Shown piece by piece: positions 6,979 through 18,039 of a stretch of DNA of 64,000 nt. Positions within the stretch are counted from its first letter, which is position 1. The number at the start of each line of letters is the position of its first letter. Source of the DNA: Pseudoflavonifractor sp. AF19-9AC (GTDB lineage Bacteria > Bacillota > Clostridia > Oscillospirales > Oscillospiraceae); contig NZ_QUGI01000001.1 of assembly GCF_003478995.1 (NCBI RefSeq), forward strand, positions 88,785 through 152,784, written 5' to 3'. A program made the translations under genes and the position numbers. The notes under the pieces are model-generated. The model saw only the letters and a program-made list of their open reading frames with translations, was not told where the DNA came from and ran no database searches.

Positions 6979-9888
6979 TTAATTCTGGGTGTCATCCGTC
7001 TCGGTGGGAATGACGGGCTCGGACTGAGCGATGGTGCGGGACTTTTTCAGGATCGCCACGGCACCCAGCAGCAGAGCGGCGGCAACCACTACATCGATGA
7101 CGATAGCGGCAATCTGCCAGCCCTGGAGGCCGCCGCCAGAGAGATTGGCGGGGTCATAAGCGCGGGAATTCACGGTGGTGTACAGGATGTTCTTGCAGGC
7201 CTGACGCATGGCCAGCACAGAGGTAGCGCTGGTGGTGTCGGTGACATGGTTGGTGGCGGTGTCATAGGCAACCAGCATGCAGTCGGTGCCGCCGCGGATG
7301 GCCTGGTCAGAGTCCATATAGGTGGAGTTTCCGAAGTAGTCGGTGAGGACGAAGCCCTGGAAGCCCCACTCGTCCCGCAGGACGTTGTTCAAAAGCTCGG
7401 TGCAGGCGCCGGCCCAGACGGTGCCGATATAGTTGAAGGAGGACATGACCGCCTGGCAGCCGCCTTCCTTCACAGCGATCTCGAAGGGCTTGAGGTAAAT
7501 CTCACGGATAGCCTGCTCATTGGACCAGGTGCACAGCATCACGTCGCGGTTGGTCTCCTGGTCGTTGAGAGCGAAGTGCTTCATATAGGCGTACACGCCG
7601 TGCTCCTGGGCACCCAGGATGGCGCTGGCCGCCATCTTGCCGCCCAGAATGCCGTCCTCGGAGTAGTACTCGAAGTTACGGCCGGCGAAGGCGGAGCGGT
7701 GGGTGTTCATAGCGGGGGCGTACCAGCCGGACACGCCCATTTCGTCGGCCATCTTGCCGATGCGCTCGCCAAAGTCGTTGGCCAGATCCACGTTCCAGGT
7801 GGCGGCAATCATCACGGCGGCGGGGAAGCCGATGGAGCCCTTGCCGGTGAAGTTGTTGTTGATGGAGGCAGGGCCGTCACAGTCGATGGTCTGCACCTTG
7901 CCAATGCTGGAGATGGCGGAGGTCTGGTAGCCGCCGATGGCGATGAGGGTGTCCATCTCAGACACGGTCATCTGGTCCAGCAGGGAGTCCCACTGGGGGT
8001 CGTCATAGTCCACGCCGCGCAGGTCGGACAGGGTGAGGCCGTTCTTGGCGCTGGTGGTGGGCATGACGTCGTCGGGGTTATTGAAGTTGTTGGGGTCGTA
8101 GTTGCTGTTATTGAGGAAGGTGGCCTTGGCCTCGTCGCTCATGGAGTAGCTGGCGGGAGCAGCGGTGGCCTCGGCATAGTTGGCAAAGCCGTCGGCACGG
8201 CTGAGGTAGGTCACGTCGCCCTCGGCAGCGGCAAACTGATTGGTGGCGGCCACCGCGTCGGTGGAGCGGGCATTGTCCTCGCCGTAGGTGATGGTATCGG
8301 CGACGTTGTAGGTCTGGGAATCGATAATGGTGTGGGAATCGGAGTTGATGGAGATGACGTAGTCACCGGCCTCCAGCACGTAAGCGCCGGCGCCGTAGGT
8401 GTCATAGGAGGCCATATCCTCCACGTTGAAAGAGAGGGTCAGAGTCTGGGAAGCGCCGGGCTCCAGCAGGTCGGTCTTGTCGAAGGCGATGAGGTTGGCG
8501 CTGGCCTTCTCGATGCCGCCGTTGGTGTAGGGGGGATTGTAGTAGACCTGGACCACGTCCTTGCCGGCCACATCGCCGGTGTTGGTGACGGTCACATCAA
8601 AGGTGATGGTGCCGTTGCTCTCAGAGATGGCACCCATCTCCTGGGTGAAGGTGGTGTAACTCAGGCCGTAGCCAAAGGGATACTGGACGGTGGCGTCATA
8701 GTCAATGAGGCCCTCGGCAGCGGCGGTCTCATAGAACTTGTAGCCCACATAGATACCCTCGTTGTAGTTGACAAAGGTGGGGGTGGCGCCTTCGATCTCA
8801 AACTCGCTGACGTTGTCATAGGCGAAGTGGCCGAAGTTGTTCCAGGTGGGGGTAGCGGTCAGGTCATAGACATAGGTGTCCACCATCTTGGCGGAGGGGT
8901 TCACATTGCCCACCAGGATCTCGCCCAGGGCGTTGAAGCCGGTCTGGCCGGGGCCGGCCATCACCAGAGCGCCCTTGATGGAGTCGTACTGGTCCAGCCA
9001 GCCCAGCTCCATGGCGTTGGCGGCGTTGATGACCACGATGACGTTGTCAAATTCGCTGGTGACGCGCTCCACCATGGCGATCTCACGGTTGGAGAGCTCC
9101 AGGTAGTGCTTGCTGGCGTCCAGGTCGTCGGTCTGGGAGCTCAGGCGCACGCCGGAGGCGCCCCAGGTGCCGCCCTCCTCAAAGGTGTCCTCGCCGTCGT
9201 AGCTGGTGGGCAGGTCGGCGCCCTCACCGCCGGAGCGGGAGATGACGATGAGCGCGGTGTCGGAGAACTCCTTGGCATTCTCGAAGATGCCGGCGGCGTC
9301 ATACTCCTCCATGGTGGGCTCGGGGATGGTCCAGTCCTGGCCCCACATGCCCACGGTGGGCCGAGAGTCGCGGAACTGGGTGTAGAAATCGGAGATGGTG
9401 GTGTTGTACTCAATGCCGGCGTTGCTCAGACCCTCCAGCAGAGAGACAGTGGGATAGGAGTCGGACAGGCCGCCGGAGCCGGTGCCGCCGTAGACGGGGT
9501 TGGTGGAGGACCAGCCGAAGACGTTCAGCTTGGTGTTGCTCAGGGGCAGGGCACCCTCGTTCTTCACCATGACGATGCCCTCTTCGGCGATGGTCTGGCA
9601 CAGCTCGTTGGCGGAGGCAGCGGTCTCCTCGGTGACGGAGCCGTCGCCCATAGCCAGGGAGATGAGGCTGCTCATGGGGCCGAAGCAGATGAGGTTCACG
9701 GTGACGGCAATGGCCAGCACCATGGCCAGGGCGGCCTCACCCCGGACCAGGAACTTCTTGGAGCGGGACATTTTGCTGGCACCGATCATGGCTGCGATGG
9801 CCAGAATCAGCACCACGCCCAGCCCGATGAGATAGGGCTTGACGGTGTTCAGGACGTTTAAGACGTCCTCAATGTTGATGGCTAACAT
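6979..9888 (-). CDS. Membrane-anchored, domain-permuted GH3 beta-glucosidase
   Basis: This 969-residue protein carries GH3 domains in reversed order. Two N-terminal membrane segments (about residues 18-37 and 50-70) are followed by the alpha/beta sandwich (from ELCQTIAEEGIVMVKNEGAL near residue 92), then the fibronectin III-like domain (about 410-510). The TIM-barrel comes last (about 600-900), with GRNFEYYSEDG, KHFALND and predicted nucleophile Asp850 in GFVLTDYFG. A C-terminal membrane helix (about 922-946) and a short acidic tail end it. Permuted GH3 enzymes are known from Ruminococcus albus and Butyrivibrio. The flanking helices suggest the catalytic part faces outside, anchored at both ends. 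Confidence 0.92.
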   Translation of the reverse strand: MLAINIEDVLNVLNTVKPYLIGLGVVLILAIAAMIGASKMSRSKKFLVRGEAALAMVLAIAVTVNLICFGPMSSLISLAMGDGSVTEETAASANELCQTIAEEGIVMVKNEGALPLSNTKLNVFGWSSTNPVYGGTGSGGLSDSYPTVSLLEGLSNAGIEYNTTISDFYTQFRDSRPTVGMWGQDWTIPEPTMEEYDAAGIFENAKEFSDTALIVISRSGGEGADLPTSYDGEDTFEEGGTWGASGVRLSSQTDDLDASKHYLELSNREIAMVERVTSEFDNVIVVINAANAMELGWLDQYDSIKGALVMAGPGQTGFNALGEILVGNVNPSAKMVDTYVYDLTATPTWNNFGHFAYDNVSEFEIEGATPTFVNYNEGIYVGYKFYETAAAEGLIDYDATVQYPFGYGLSYTTFTQEMGAISESNGTITFDVTVTNTGDVAGKDVVQVYYNPPYTNGGIEKASANLIAFDKTDLLEPGASQTLTLSFNVEDMASYDTYGAGAYVLEAGDYVISINSDSHTIIDSQTYNVADTITYGEDNARSTDAVAATNQFAAAEGDVTYLSRADGFANYAEATAAPASYSMSDEAKATFLNNSNYDPNNFNNPDDVMPTTSAKNGLTLSDLRGVDYDDPQWDSLLDQMTVSEMDTLIAIGGYQTSAISSIGKVQTIDCDGPASINNNFTGKGSIGFPAAVMIAATWNVDLANDFGERIGKMADEMGVSGWYAPAMNTHRSAFAGRNFEYYSEDGILGGKMAASAILGAQEHGVYAYMKHFALNDQETNRDVMLCTWSNEQAIREIYLKPFEIAVKEGGCQAVMSSFNYIGTVWAGACTELLNNVLRDEWGFQGFVLTDYFGNSTYMDSDQAIRGGTDCMLVAYDTATNHVTDTTSATSVLAMRQACKNILYTTVNSRAYDPANLSGGGLQGWQIAAIVIDVVVAAALLLGAVAILKKSRTIAQSEPVIPTETDDTQN

Positions 9889-9954
9889 TTCATCAATCCT
9901 CCTGCAGTGTAAGTTCAGCCGGCATACGCGCGTCCGGGCTGAGTTCTGTACCGG

Positions 9955-9982
9955 ATTTTAACCTGTTTTTTACCTCGGTGAA
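9955..9982 (-). promoter_or_regulatory. Possible promoter for the GH3 operon
   Basis: On the minus strand TTCACC and TAAAAT are separated by 16 bp and lie about 70 bp upstream of the GH3 start. The match is moderate. Confidence 0.35.
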
Positions 9983-10041
9983 CGCATTTCTCGCAAACTG
10001 TCCGATTTCCACCGTAAATTGTATCCAGATAACTGCGATTT

Positions 10042-10088
10042 ACACAAAAAGAACCCGTGCCATTTGACAAATCAAACAACACGGGTTT
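10042..10088 (-). terminator. Intrinsic terminator of the two-component operon
   Basis: AACCCGTG / CACGGGTT arms surround a 20-nt loop, followed on the minus strand by CTTTTTGTG, just after the histidine kinase stop codon. Confidence 0.7.
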
Positions 10089-10093
10089 TTCTG

Positions 10094-11413
10094 CTATCCC
10101 GCTGTGACTTGGGGCTGGGGGAGAAGCACGTCCAATTCAAACCAGTGGTCCTTTACACTGACGGAGATGGAACCGCCGTACTTCTGGGCGGTGTAGCGGA
10201 TGGATTTGAGACCATAGCCATGATAGCTGGTGTCCCCCTTGGTGGTGACGGGGAGTCCGTCGGCAAAGGTGGGCTCGTCCGGACAGTAGTTTTCAAAGCG
10301 CAGCAGCACAAATCCCTTCCGGGCGGACACGGTCACATGGATGAGCCGCTTCTCCTCCTGGGGGATGGAGCGGACGCACTCCATGGCGTTGTCCAGGGCG
10401 TTTCCGAAGATGGTGCACAGGTCCATGACCTCCAGAAAGGAGAGCAGGGAGCCGTCGGCCACGCAGGTGAGCTGAATATGGTCCTGAACGCAGGAGAGGC
10501 TTTTGCTGGTGAGCACCGTGTCCAGCACCGAGCTGCCCGTCTTGTTCTGGGCCTCGTAGGTGCGGATCTCCTGCTCCATCTGGTCCAGGAAGGCAGTGCG
10601 TCGGTCCGCGTCGTTCTCCGCCCGCAACAGGGCGATCTGGTGCTTCAGATCGTGGTATTTTCGGTTGATGAGGTCGATGCTCTCCTTGGACTGCTGGTAC
10701 TGGGCGTACTGGGTTTGGAGAATGTTCTGGATGGCGTCCAGCTCCCGGCGGGTGTGGAACTGCTGGCGCTGCAGGTGGTAGGCGCAGAGAATCACCAGGC
10801 CGGCCAGATCCACCAGAGTGCGGATGTTGTAGATCTCCGGGACCAGGGAGGAGCTGAAGGGAGTGTTGGAGTAGACAAAGCTGAGGTTGCTCACAAAGAA
10901 GGCACTCAGGGCGATGAGGGCCACGGAGCTCAGCTCCACCGGGGTGACGGCCAGAGGGACAGGAGAGGACATACGCCGTTCCAGATGCCCGGCCAGAGCA
11001 AACACCACCAGGTAGGTGGCGGCCATGAAGACCCAGGACAGGACGGTGCTGTACCGGTTCAGCCGATAAGCAGTGTAAAAATAGAGCTGCCACTCCAAAG
11101 AGGCGGCAAACTCCGCCAGAAGGAAGGCACGCACCGTGCAGTACCCCGCGGAGAGGGGGGACAGGTCGGAGCACACCCAAATGAGCAGATACATGAGGCC
11201 CACCGCCGCTGCCATGGCCGGGATCCAGAAGACAACCGGCAGGGGGTCGGTCACCTCCAGGAAGATGCACTGGACCACCAGCGCGCCCCCGCAGGCCAGC
11301 GCCAGCCGTCCGCCGGACAGCCGCCGGGGAGAGGAGAGAATAAAGAGCAGACAGGACAACCACTCGGCCAGGGCGGTAAAGAGCCGGGGAATGTTGGGAA
11401 AAAGGTCCTCCAT
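10094..11413 (-). CDS. GHKL-domain sensor histidine kinase (AgrC-like)
   Basis: The 439-residue protein has six or so N-terminal membrane helices (to about residue 205), a short coiled linker, the phosphoacceptor motif YHDLKHQI at about residues 246-253, and a C-terminal ATPase with N-box GNALDNAMECV and G-box GYGLKSI. This is the peptide-sensing AgrC/ComD type. Its ATG overlaps the stop of the LytTR regulator by one base (TAATG), so the regulator is translated first. No agrB or agrD-like gene is nearby, so the inducing signal is unknown. An upstream in-frame extension lies inside the regulator gene and is unlikely to be used. Confidence 0.92.
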   Translation of the reverse strand: MEDLFPNIPRLFTALAEWLSCLLFILSSPRRLSGGRLALACGGALVVQCIFLEVTDPLPVVFWIPAMAAAVGLMYLLIWVCSDLSPLSAGYCTVRAFLLAEFAASLEWQLYFYTAYRLNRYSTVLSWVFMAATYLVVFALAGHLERRMSSPVPLAVTPVELSSVALIALSAFFVSNLSFVYSNTPFSSSLVPEIYNIRTLVDLAGLVILCAYHLQRQQFHTRRELDAIQNILQTQYAQYQQSKESIDLINRKYHDLKHQIALLRAENDADRRTAFLDQMEQEIRTYEAQNKTGSSVLDTVLTSKSLSCVQDHIQLTCVADGSLLSFLEVMDLCTIFGNALDNAMECVRSIPQEEKRLIHVTVSARKGFVLLRFENYCPDEPTFADGLPVTTKGDTSYHGYGLKSIRYTAQKYGGSISVSVKDHWFELDVLLPQPQVTAG

Positions 11414-12123
11414 TATTTGCTCACCCCGCCTGCATAGCCGGCCAGCGCCTCCAGAAAGGCGTTCTTTCTGGGGCGGCTTACCACCAGCCGCTCCCCCTTT
11501 ACCAGGGCGCAGCCATCCTGAAAGCCGTCCACATGCTCCAGATTCAACAGATAGCCCTTGTTGCTGCGGAAGAAGCCCAGGGGAACCAGCTTTTCCTCCC
11601 ACTCCCCCATGGAACCGGCGGAGACATGGTCACCGCCGGCGGTGTGGAAGACAAGCCGGTGGCCCTGACTCTCCAGGTAGTAGAGCTCACCCGCGTCCAG
11701 TTTCAGCGCACCGCCCTTGATGGGGACGGTGATGAAGTGCCGCTGACGGGTTTTCATCCGACGGATGGCCCGGGAGAGCCGCTGGGAGAGGGCAAAGTAG
11801 CTCACGGGCTTGAGCACGTAGTCCATGGCGTCCACAGCGTAGCCCCGGATGGCGTACTGAGCCATGTTGGTGATGAAAATGATGACCACCTCGGGGTCCT
11901 GGCGGCGGATGAGCTCGGCGGCTGTCATTCCATCTAGGAAGGGCATCTCCACGTCCAGAAGGATGATGTCAAACTGGGCCTTGTAGCTCTCGACCAGCTC
12001 ATCCCCGTCGGAGTAGGAGGTGACCTCCACGGCCAGGCCGGACTCCCGGCTGAAATCCTGAATATAGCCCTGCAGCTGTTTGGCGTACGAAGGTTCATCC
12101 TCCGCAATGGCAATTCGAATCAC
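11413..12123 (-). CDS. LytTR-family response regulator (AgrA-like)
   Basis: The 236-residue regulator has a receiver domain (residues 1-120) with phosphoacceptor Asp57 in IILLDVEMP, the acidic cluster AEDE, and conserved Lys in VLKPVS. A LytTR DNA-binding domain covers about 135-232, with FRSNKGYLLNLEHV as the typical core. I chose the GTG at 12121-12123 because the longer frame starts at TTG and the GTG has GGAGAGGGGG upstream and begins exactly at the receiver domain. It is the first gene of a two-gene operon with the GHKL kinase. Targets are unknown; the adjacent GH3 operon is a candidate by position only. Confidence 0.92.
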   Translation of the reverse strand: MIRIAIAEDEPSYAKQLQGYIQDFSRESGLAVEVTSYSDGDELVESYKAQFDIILLDVEMPFLDGMTAAELIRRQDPEVVIIFITNMAQYAIRGYAVDAMDYVLKPVSYFALSQRLSRAIRRMKTRQRHFITVPIKGGALKLDAGELYYLESQGHRLVFHTAGGDHVSAGSMGEWEEKLVPLGFFRSNKGYLLNLEHVDGFQDGCALVKGERLVVSRPRKNAFLEALAGYAGGVSK

Positions 12124-12160
12124 GTCCTGCGCCCCCTCTCCAGACCTCAAGTTTCACCTT

Positions 12161-12189
12161 AGTATAACAGAAAGAGAAATGACCGTAAA
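12161..12189 (-). promoter_or_regulatory. Sigma-A-type promoter of the LytTR/GHKL operon
   Basis: On the minus strand TTTACG and TATACT are separated by 17 bp. Transcription would begin about 30 bp before the GTG start of the regulator. Confidence 0.7.
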
Positions 12190-12233
12190 GAATCAAATGG
12201 GTTGGAAATGCTGCCAAAGGAGAAGAAATTTGA

Positions 12234-12272
12234 TGAAAAAAGTCCGGAAGCCCGAAAAAAGGCTTCCGGACC
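12234..12272 (-). terminator. Intrinsic terminator after the AlbA-domain gene
   Basis: Perfect 11-bp arms GTCCGGAAGCC / GGCTTCCGGAC enclose an 8-nt loop and are followed by a run of T on the minus strand. Confidence 0.85.
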
Positions 12273-12286
12273 GGAACGGCCGGGGT

Positions 12287-12790
12287 TCAGCGGGAAACGG
12301 GGCCCAGTCCCGCCAGGGGATTGGGGTCGGTCCGGTCACGGAGCATGGCCTCCACCTCGTGGCGTGGACAGCGGCAGTCTCCCTCGCCCCGGCGGTAGTA
12401 GGTACCGGTAAAGGGGTCCTCCCCCAGGTAGACCGGCCGGCGTCGGAAGTCCGCCCGGGGCACAAAAATGGCCACAATCGGATTGTGCCCGCTGCTCACA
12501 ATCTGCACGTCCTCGGGCTGAAGAATGTTGGTGCTGACCACCTTGGGGTCGTTCACCATGGACCAGAACTCGTCCACCAGCTCCTGAGGGTCGAAGAGGG
12601 GAACGGAATAGAGGGATTTGTCGTCCCCTTCCGCCACCCCCAGCAGAATGACACCGCCCAGGGTGTTGGCAAAGGCGGAGTAGGTCTCCCACAGGCTGTG
12701 GGGCAGGCCGCCCTGGGCCCGTTTGGCCTCAATGCGGTTGTCCTCCCGGTAATCGGACAGAAAATCCAGTGTATCCAGCGTGTCCCGCAC
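12287..12790 (-). CDS. AlbA_2 (Schlafen-type) domain protein
   Basis: The 167-residue protein consists mostly of an AlbA_2 domain. EDNRIEAKRAQGGLP and the helix SAFANTLGGVILLGV are the family signature, with FVPRADFRRRPVYL further on. Longer family members add an ATPase or winged-helix part; this one stops after the AlbA_2 domain, so its nucleic-acid or nucleotide role is unclear. I start it at the GTG at 12788-12790, which has AGGGGGCG upstream; a longer frame begins inside the upstream gene. It follows the M19 dipeptidase by 59 bp on the same strand and is closed by a strong terminator. Confidence 0.78.
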   Translation of the reverse strand: MRDTLDTLDFLSDYREDNRIEAKRAQGGLPHSLWETYSAFANTLGGVILLGVAEGDDKSLYSVPLFDPQELVDEFWSMVNDPKVVSTNILQPEDVQIVSSGHNPIVAIFVPRADFRRRPVYLGEDPFTGTYYRRGEGDCRCPRHEVEAMLRDRTDPNPLAGLGPVSR

Positions 12791-12849
12791 AGCAATCGCC
12801 CCCTTTTTTCCAGTATAGCCCGGGGTGAAGGGAGCTGCAAGGGCACGGT

Positions 12850-13785
12850 TCAATTTTTGGCGAAAAAGTCCAGGGCATTGCGCCATAAAATCCGCTCCGC
12901 CGCCCCGTAACCCAGCTGATTGGCCAGAACGGCGCCCAGTTGGGGTACCTTCTCGCAGCCGTCCAGGCAGGGGGGCAAATCGGCCCCGTCAAAGTCGGAG
13001 CCCAGTCCCAGGGAGTATTCCCCGCCCAGGTCCAGAATATGCCGGGCGTGGCGGAGCAGGTCGTCAAAGCTGGCCTCGCCTTCCGAGCGCAGGAAGGGGG
13101 AGTAGTAGTTGAGGCCCACGAGGCAGCCACGGGCGATGAGCTCCCTCAAATGTTCGTCGGTGAGGTTCCGCGGGTGGGGACATATGGCCCGGGCGTTGGA
13201 GTGGGTGGCCAGAAAGGGGCGGCGGGCCACATCCAGCACATCCCGGAGCCCGCCGTCGTTGAGATGGGACACATCCAGGAAAATGCCGCAGTCCTCCAGG
13301 GCCCCTATCGCATCCCGGCCCAGGGGCGAGAGCCCCTCCTCCGTCTCATGGCCGGAGCCCAGGGCGTTTGGCCCGTTCCAGGTGAGGGAGGCGATGCGCA
13401 CGCCGTCCCGGCGGAGCTCCTCTGCCCGACTGAGGCCGCCGCCCAGGAAGGAGGCGTTTTCCACCGTAAGGATGAGGGCGGTTTTCCCCTCTGCCCAGGC
13501 CCGCTCCACGTCCTCCGCGGTGCGGCAGGGGAGGGCGCAGGCGGAAAAAAGCTCCATCTGGCGGAAGAAACGGTCCCGGTGGAAGCGGTAGTACCCCCAG
13601 GCCTCCTCCTCCGTTAAACCGTCGGGGATAAACACCGCGCAGCACTGACACCAGCGTACCCCACGGGGGATTCGGGACAGGGCGAAAGCGGAGGCCGGGT
13701 CGATGAGCGTATCCGGGCAGCGGGTGGGATCCATAAAGGCGGTTAGGGTGTCGCAGTGGAGATCGAAGACAGTACAGCTGGGCAT
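12850..13785 (-). CDS. M19 family membrane dipeptidase (renal dipeptidase-like)
   Basis: The 311-residue enzyme should hydrolyse dipeptides, including D-amino-acid ones, with a binuclear zinc centre. Predicted ligands are His10 and Asp12 in FDLHCDT, Glu109 in LTVENASF, His174 in DVSHLN and His195 in THSNAR. GSDFDGAD near residue 265 is also typical. There is no signal peptide, so it is likely cytoplasmic, as in many Firmicutes. GGAGGAGG precedes the ATG. It sits between tex upstream and the AlbA-domain gene downstream. A role in peptidoglycan-peptide or nutritional dipeptide recycling is possible. Confidence 0.92.
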   Translation of the reverse strand: MPSCTVFDLHCDTLTAFMDPTRCPDTLIDPASAFALSRIPRGVRWCQCCAVFIPDGLTEEEAWGYYRFHRDRFFRQMELFSACALPCRTAEDVERAWAEGKTALILTVENASFLGGGLSRAEELRRDGVRIASLTWNGPNALGSGHETEEGLSPLGRDAIGALEDCGIFLDVSHLNDGGLRDVLDVARRPFLATHSNARAICPHPRNLTDEHLRELIARGCLVGLNYYSPFLRSEGEASFDDLLRHARHILDLGGEYSLGLGSDFDGADLPPCLDGCEKVPQLGAVLANQLGYGAAERILWRNALDFFAKN

Positions 13786-13850
13786 GTGGGGGCCTCCTCC
13801 AATTCAACATTACCGTATTGTATGTCCTGCGGAATGGAAATGGAACCAGC

Positions 13851-16001
<2,151 letters not shown>

Positions 16002-16159
16002 AGCAGTCTCCTTGGTGAACATGATATCCCTGACAGTGTAGCGGAAAACGGGAGAAATGTCCAGCGGGGAGGGGGTGCTCCAAATTGCGTCCCGGGAAAA
16101 AACGTGCTATAATGGCGGCAAATAGAGGCGGCAGGTCCGCCGGGAGAGGGGAAGCGGCG

Positions 16160-17104
16160 ATGCGGTCATTGGAGGAACTGGATCGGGAGTTGAAGCAGAC
16201 CCGGCAGGCCCTGGCGCGGATCCGGAAGCTGGAGGCAGAACTTCCGGAGCTGGAGGCACAGTTGGCCCAGTGCGGCCAGGCGGAGGACGAGACGCGGGTT
16301 GTGCTGGCCCGGGAGCAGGCGAATGTGGAGGAGCTGGAGGGCGTGTCCCTGGCCTCCTTCTGGGCCCGCCTGAAGGGAGACCGGGAGGAGCGGCTGGACC
16401 AGGAGCGCCGGGAGGCACTGGCGGCCAAGGCTCGCTACGACGCGGCCCGGCGGGACCGGGAGGATTTGGAGCGCCGCCTGACTTCGGCCCGGCAGGAGCG
16501 GGACAGCTTGCTGCTCCAAGAGGACCATTACCGGGACCTGCTGCAGGAGAAGGAGGATCTGCTGCGCCGGACCGGAGGGGAAAAGGCCCGGGCGCTGATT
16601 CAGCTGGAGGAGAGCGCCGGAGAGGTCCGGCGGCAGATGCGGGAGGTCCAGGAGGCGGTCTCGGCGGGCACCAACGCCCGGTGGGCGCTGGAGGAGATGG
16701 CCTCCGCCCTGGACAGTGCCTCCGGGTGGGGCACCTGGGATATTCTGGGGGGCGGCATGCTGGCTACCATGGCCAAGCACAGTGCGCTGGATGACGCTCA
16801 GCGGCTTGGAGACCAGGCCCGGCAGGCACTGAGCCGGTTCCGCACGGAGCTGGCCGACGTGTCGGCAGTGGAAGTGCCCGATGTGGAACTGGGAGGCTTT
16901 GCCGCCATGGCGGATTATTTGCTTGACGGACTGTTTGCCGATCTCTACATCCAGGGGCAGATTTCCGATGCCCAGGCCGGAGTGAACCACAGCCTGGAGC
17001 AGGTGAATTGGCTCCTCAGTAGCCTGGACCTGGAGGGAAAACGGCTGGAGGAGGAGAGCAAGCGGCTGGAGGGGCAGCGGGAGGAGCTGCTGGCTGCCTG
17101 GTGA
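16160..17104 (+). CDS. Coiled-coil protein of unknown function
   Basis: This 314-residue protein is dominated by heptad-rich helices from residue 2 to about 170 and again from about 265 to the end, rich in Glu, Arg, Leu and Gln. Between them lies a globular segment (about 175-260) with GWGTWDILGGGMLATMAKH. No signal peptide or membrane helix is seen. The ATG at 16160 follows GGAGAGGGG; an earlier TTG start lacks one. The stop overlaps the sequence leading into the sirtuin gene (26-bp gap to its start), so they likely form a two-gene operon. I recognise no named family with certainty. Confidence 0.7.
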   Translation: MRSLEELDRELKQTRQALARIRKLEAELPELEAQLAQCGQAEDETRVVLAREQANVEELEGVSLASFWARLKGDREERLDQERREALAAKARYDAARRDREDLERRLTSARQERDSLLLQEDHYRDLLQEKEDLLRRTGGEKARALIQLEESAGEVRRQMREVQEAVSAGTNARWALEEMASALDSASGWGTWDILGGGMLATMAKHSALDDAQRLGDQARQALSRFRTELADVSAVEVPDVELGGFAAMADYLLDGLFADLYIQGQISDAQAGVNHSLEQVNWLLSSLDLEGKRLEEESKRLEGQREELLAAW

Positions 17105-17130
17105 GACCTGTTGAAAGGAGTGGGAAGGAA

Positions 17131-17856
17131 ATGGAAGGGGAACAAAAAATTTTACAGCAGTGGATTGACGACAGCCGGGCCATTGTCTTTTTCGGCGGGG
17201 CAGGCGTGTCCACAGAGAGCGGGATTCCGGACTTCCGCAGCGTGGATGGGCTGTATCACCAGAAGTACGACTACCCGCCTGAGGAGATTTTGAGCCGCAG
17301 CTTCTTTGACGCCCGTCCGGGAGAGTTTTACCGCTTTTACCGGGACAAGATGCTCTGCCTGGACGCCCAGCCCAACCCCGCCCACCGGAAGCTGGCGGAG
17401 CTGGAGGCGGCGGGCAAGCTGCGCTCGGTGGTCACCCAGAACATCGACGGTCTGCACCAGAAGGCGGGCTCCAAGCGGGTGTGGGAGCTCCACGGCAGCG
17501 TCCACCGCAACCGCTGCATGCGCTGCGGCAAGCCCTACCCGGTGGAGTTTATCCAAAACAGCCAGGGTGTGCCCACCTGCTCCTGCGGCGGCACCGTGAA
17601 GCCGGATGTGGTGCTCTATGAGGAGTCCCTGGACGGCCGGGTGCTGGAGGGGGCGGTGAGCGATATCGCAAATGCGGATATGCTCATCATCGGCGGAACC
17701 TCCCTGGCGGTGTACCCCGCCGCCAGTCTGGTACACTACTACCGGGGCCACCGGCTGGTGCTCATCAATAAGAGCCCCACGCCCTACGACACCCACGCTG
17801 ACCTGCTCATCTCCGCCCCCATCGGACAGGTGCTGGGAAGCATCAAAGTCCGCTGA
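17131..17856 (+). CDS. Sirtuin, NAD-dependent protein deacylase
   Basis: The 241-residue protein is a class U/III-type sirtuin that removes acyl groups from lysines while consuming NAD+. It shows the Rossmann signature GAGVSTESGIPDFR (about 24-36), TQNIDGLH (102-109), catalytic His121 in ELHGSVH, and zinc ligands Cys129, Cys132, Cys150 and Cys152 in RCMRCG and TCSCGG. Later NAD-binding elements GGTSLAVYPA and INKSPTPYD are intact. I start at the ATG at 17131, ten codons inside the longest frame, because GGAAGGAA precedes it. It follows a coiled-coil gene closely and ends at a terminator. Confidence 0.93.
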   Translation: MEGEQKILQQWIDDSRAIVFFGGAGVSTESGIPDFRSVDGLYHQKYDYPPEEILSRSFFDARPGEFYRFYRDKMLCLDAQPNPAHRKLAELEAAGKLRSVVTQNIDGLHQKAGSKRVWELHGSVHRNRCMRCGKPYPVEFIQNSQGVPTCSCGGTVKPDVVLYEESLDGRVLEGAVSDIANADMLIIGGTSLAVYPAASLVHYYRGHRLVLINKSPTPYDTHADLLISAPIGQVLGSIKVR

Positions 17857-17869
17857 ATCCGATCCCTGA

Positions 17870-17898
17870 GGCCGTCCCCTGGTGGGGCGGCCTTTTCC
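17870..17898 (+). terminator. Intrinsic terminator after the sirtuin gene
   Basis: GGCCGTCCCC / GGGGCGGCC arms with a 4-nt loop and one bulge are followed by TTTTCC. Confidence 0.8.
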
Positions 17899-18039
17899 GT
17901 GGCAGAATGCAGATTGTGGGGCGGGGGAGGTTATGCTATAATGGTAAAAACCGTGTGCAGAGGATAGGATAGCAAGAGACGGGGTAATCTGGTACCAGTA
18001 TTTGAGGGGCCCAAAATGGACCCGGACAGGAGAAACATT

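Noticed and set aside
6976..9861. Open frame of 961 codons opposite the permuted GH3 gene
   Set aside because: It mirrors a well-supported GH3 gene and has low-complexity composition typical of antisense frames.
9960..10020. LytTR direct repeats upstream of the GH3 operon
   Set aside because: ACAGTTTG and GCGTTCAC are 15 bp apart, not the usual spacing, and match the consensus poorly.
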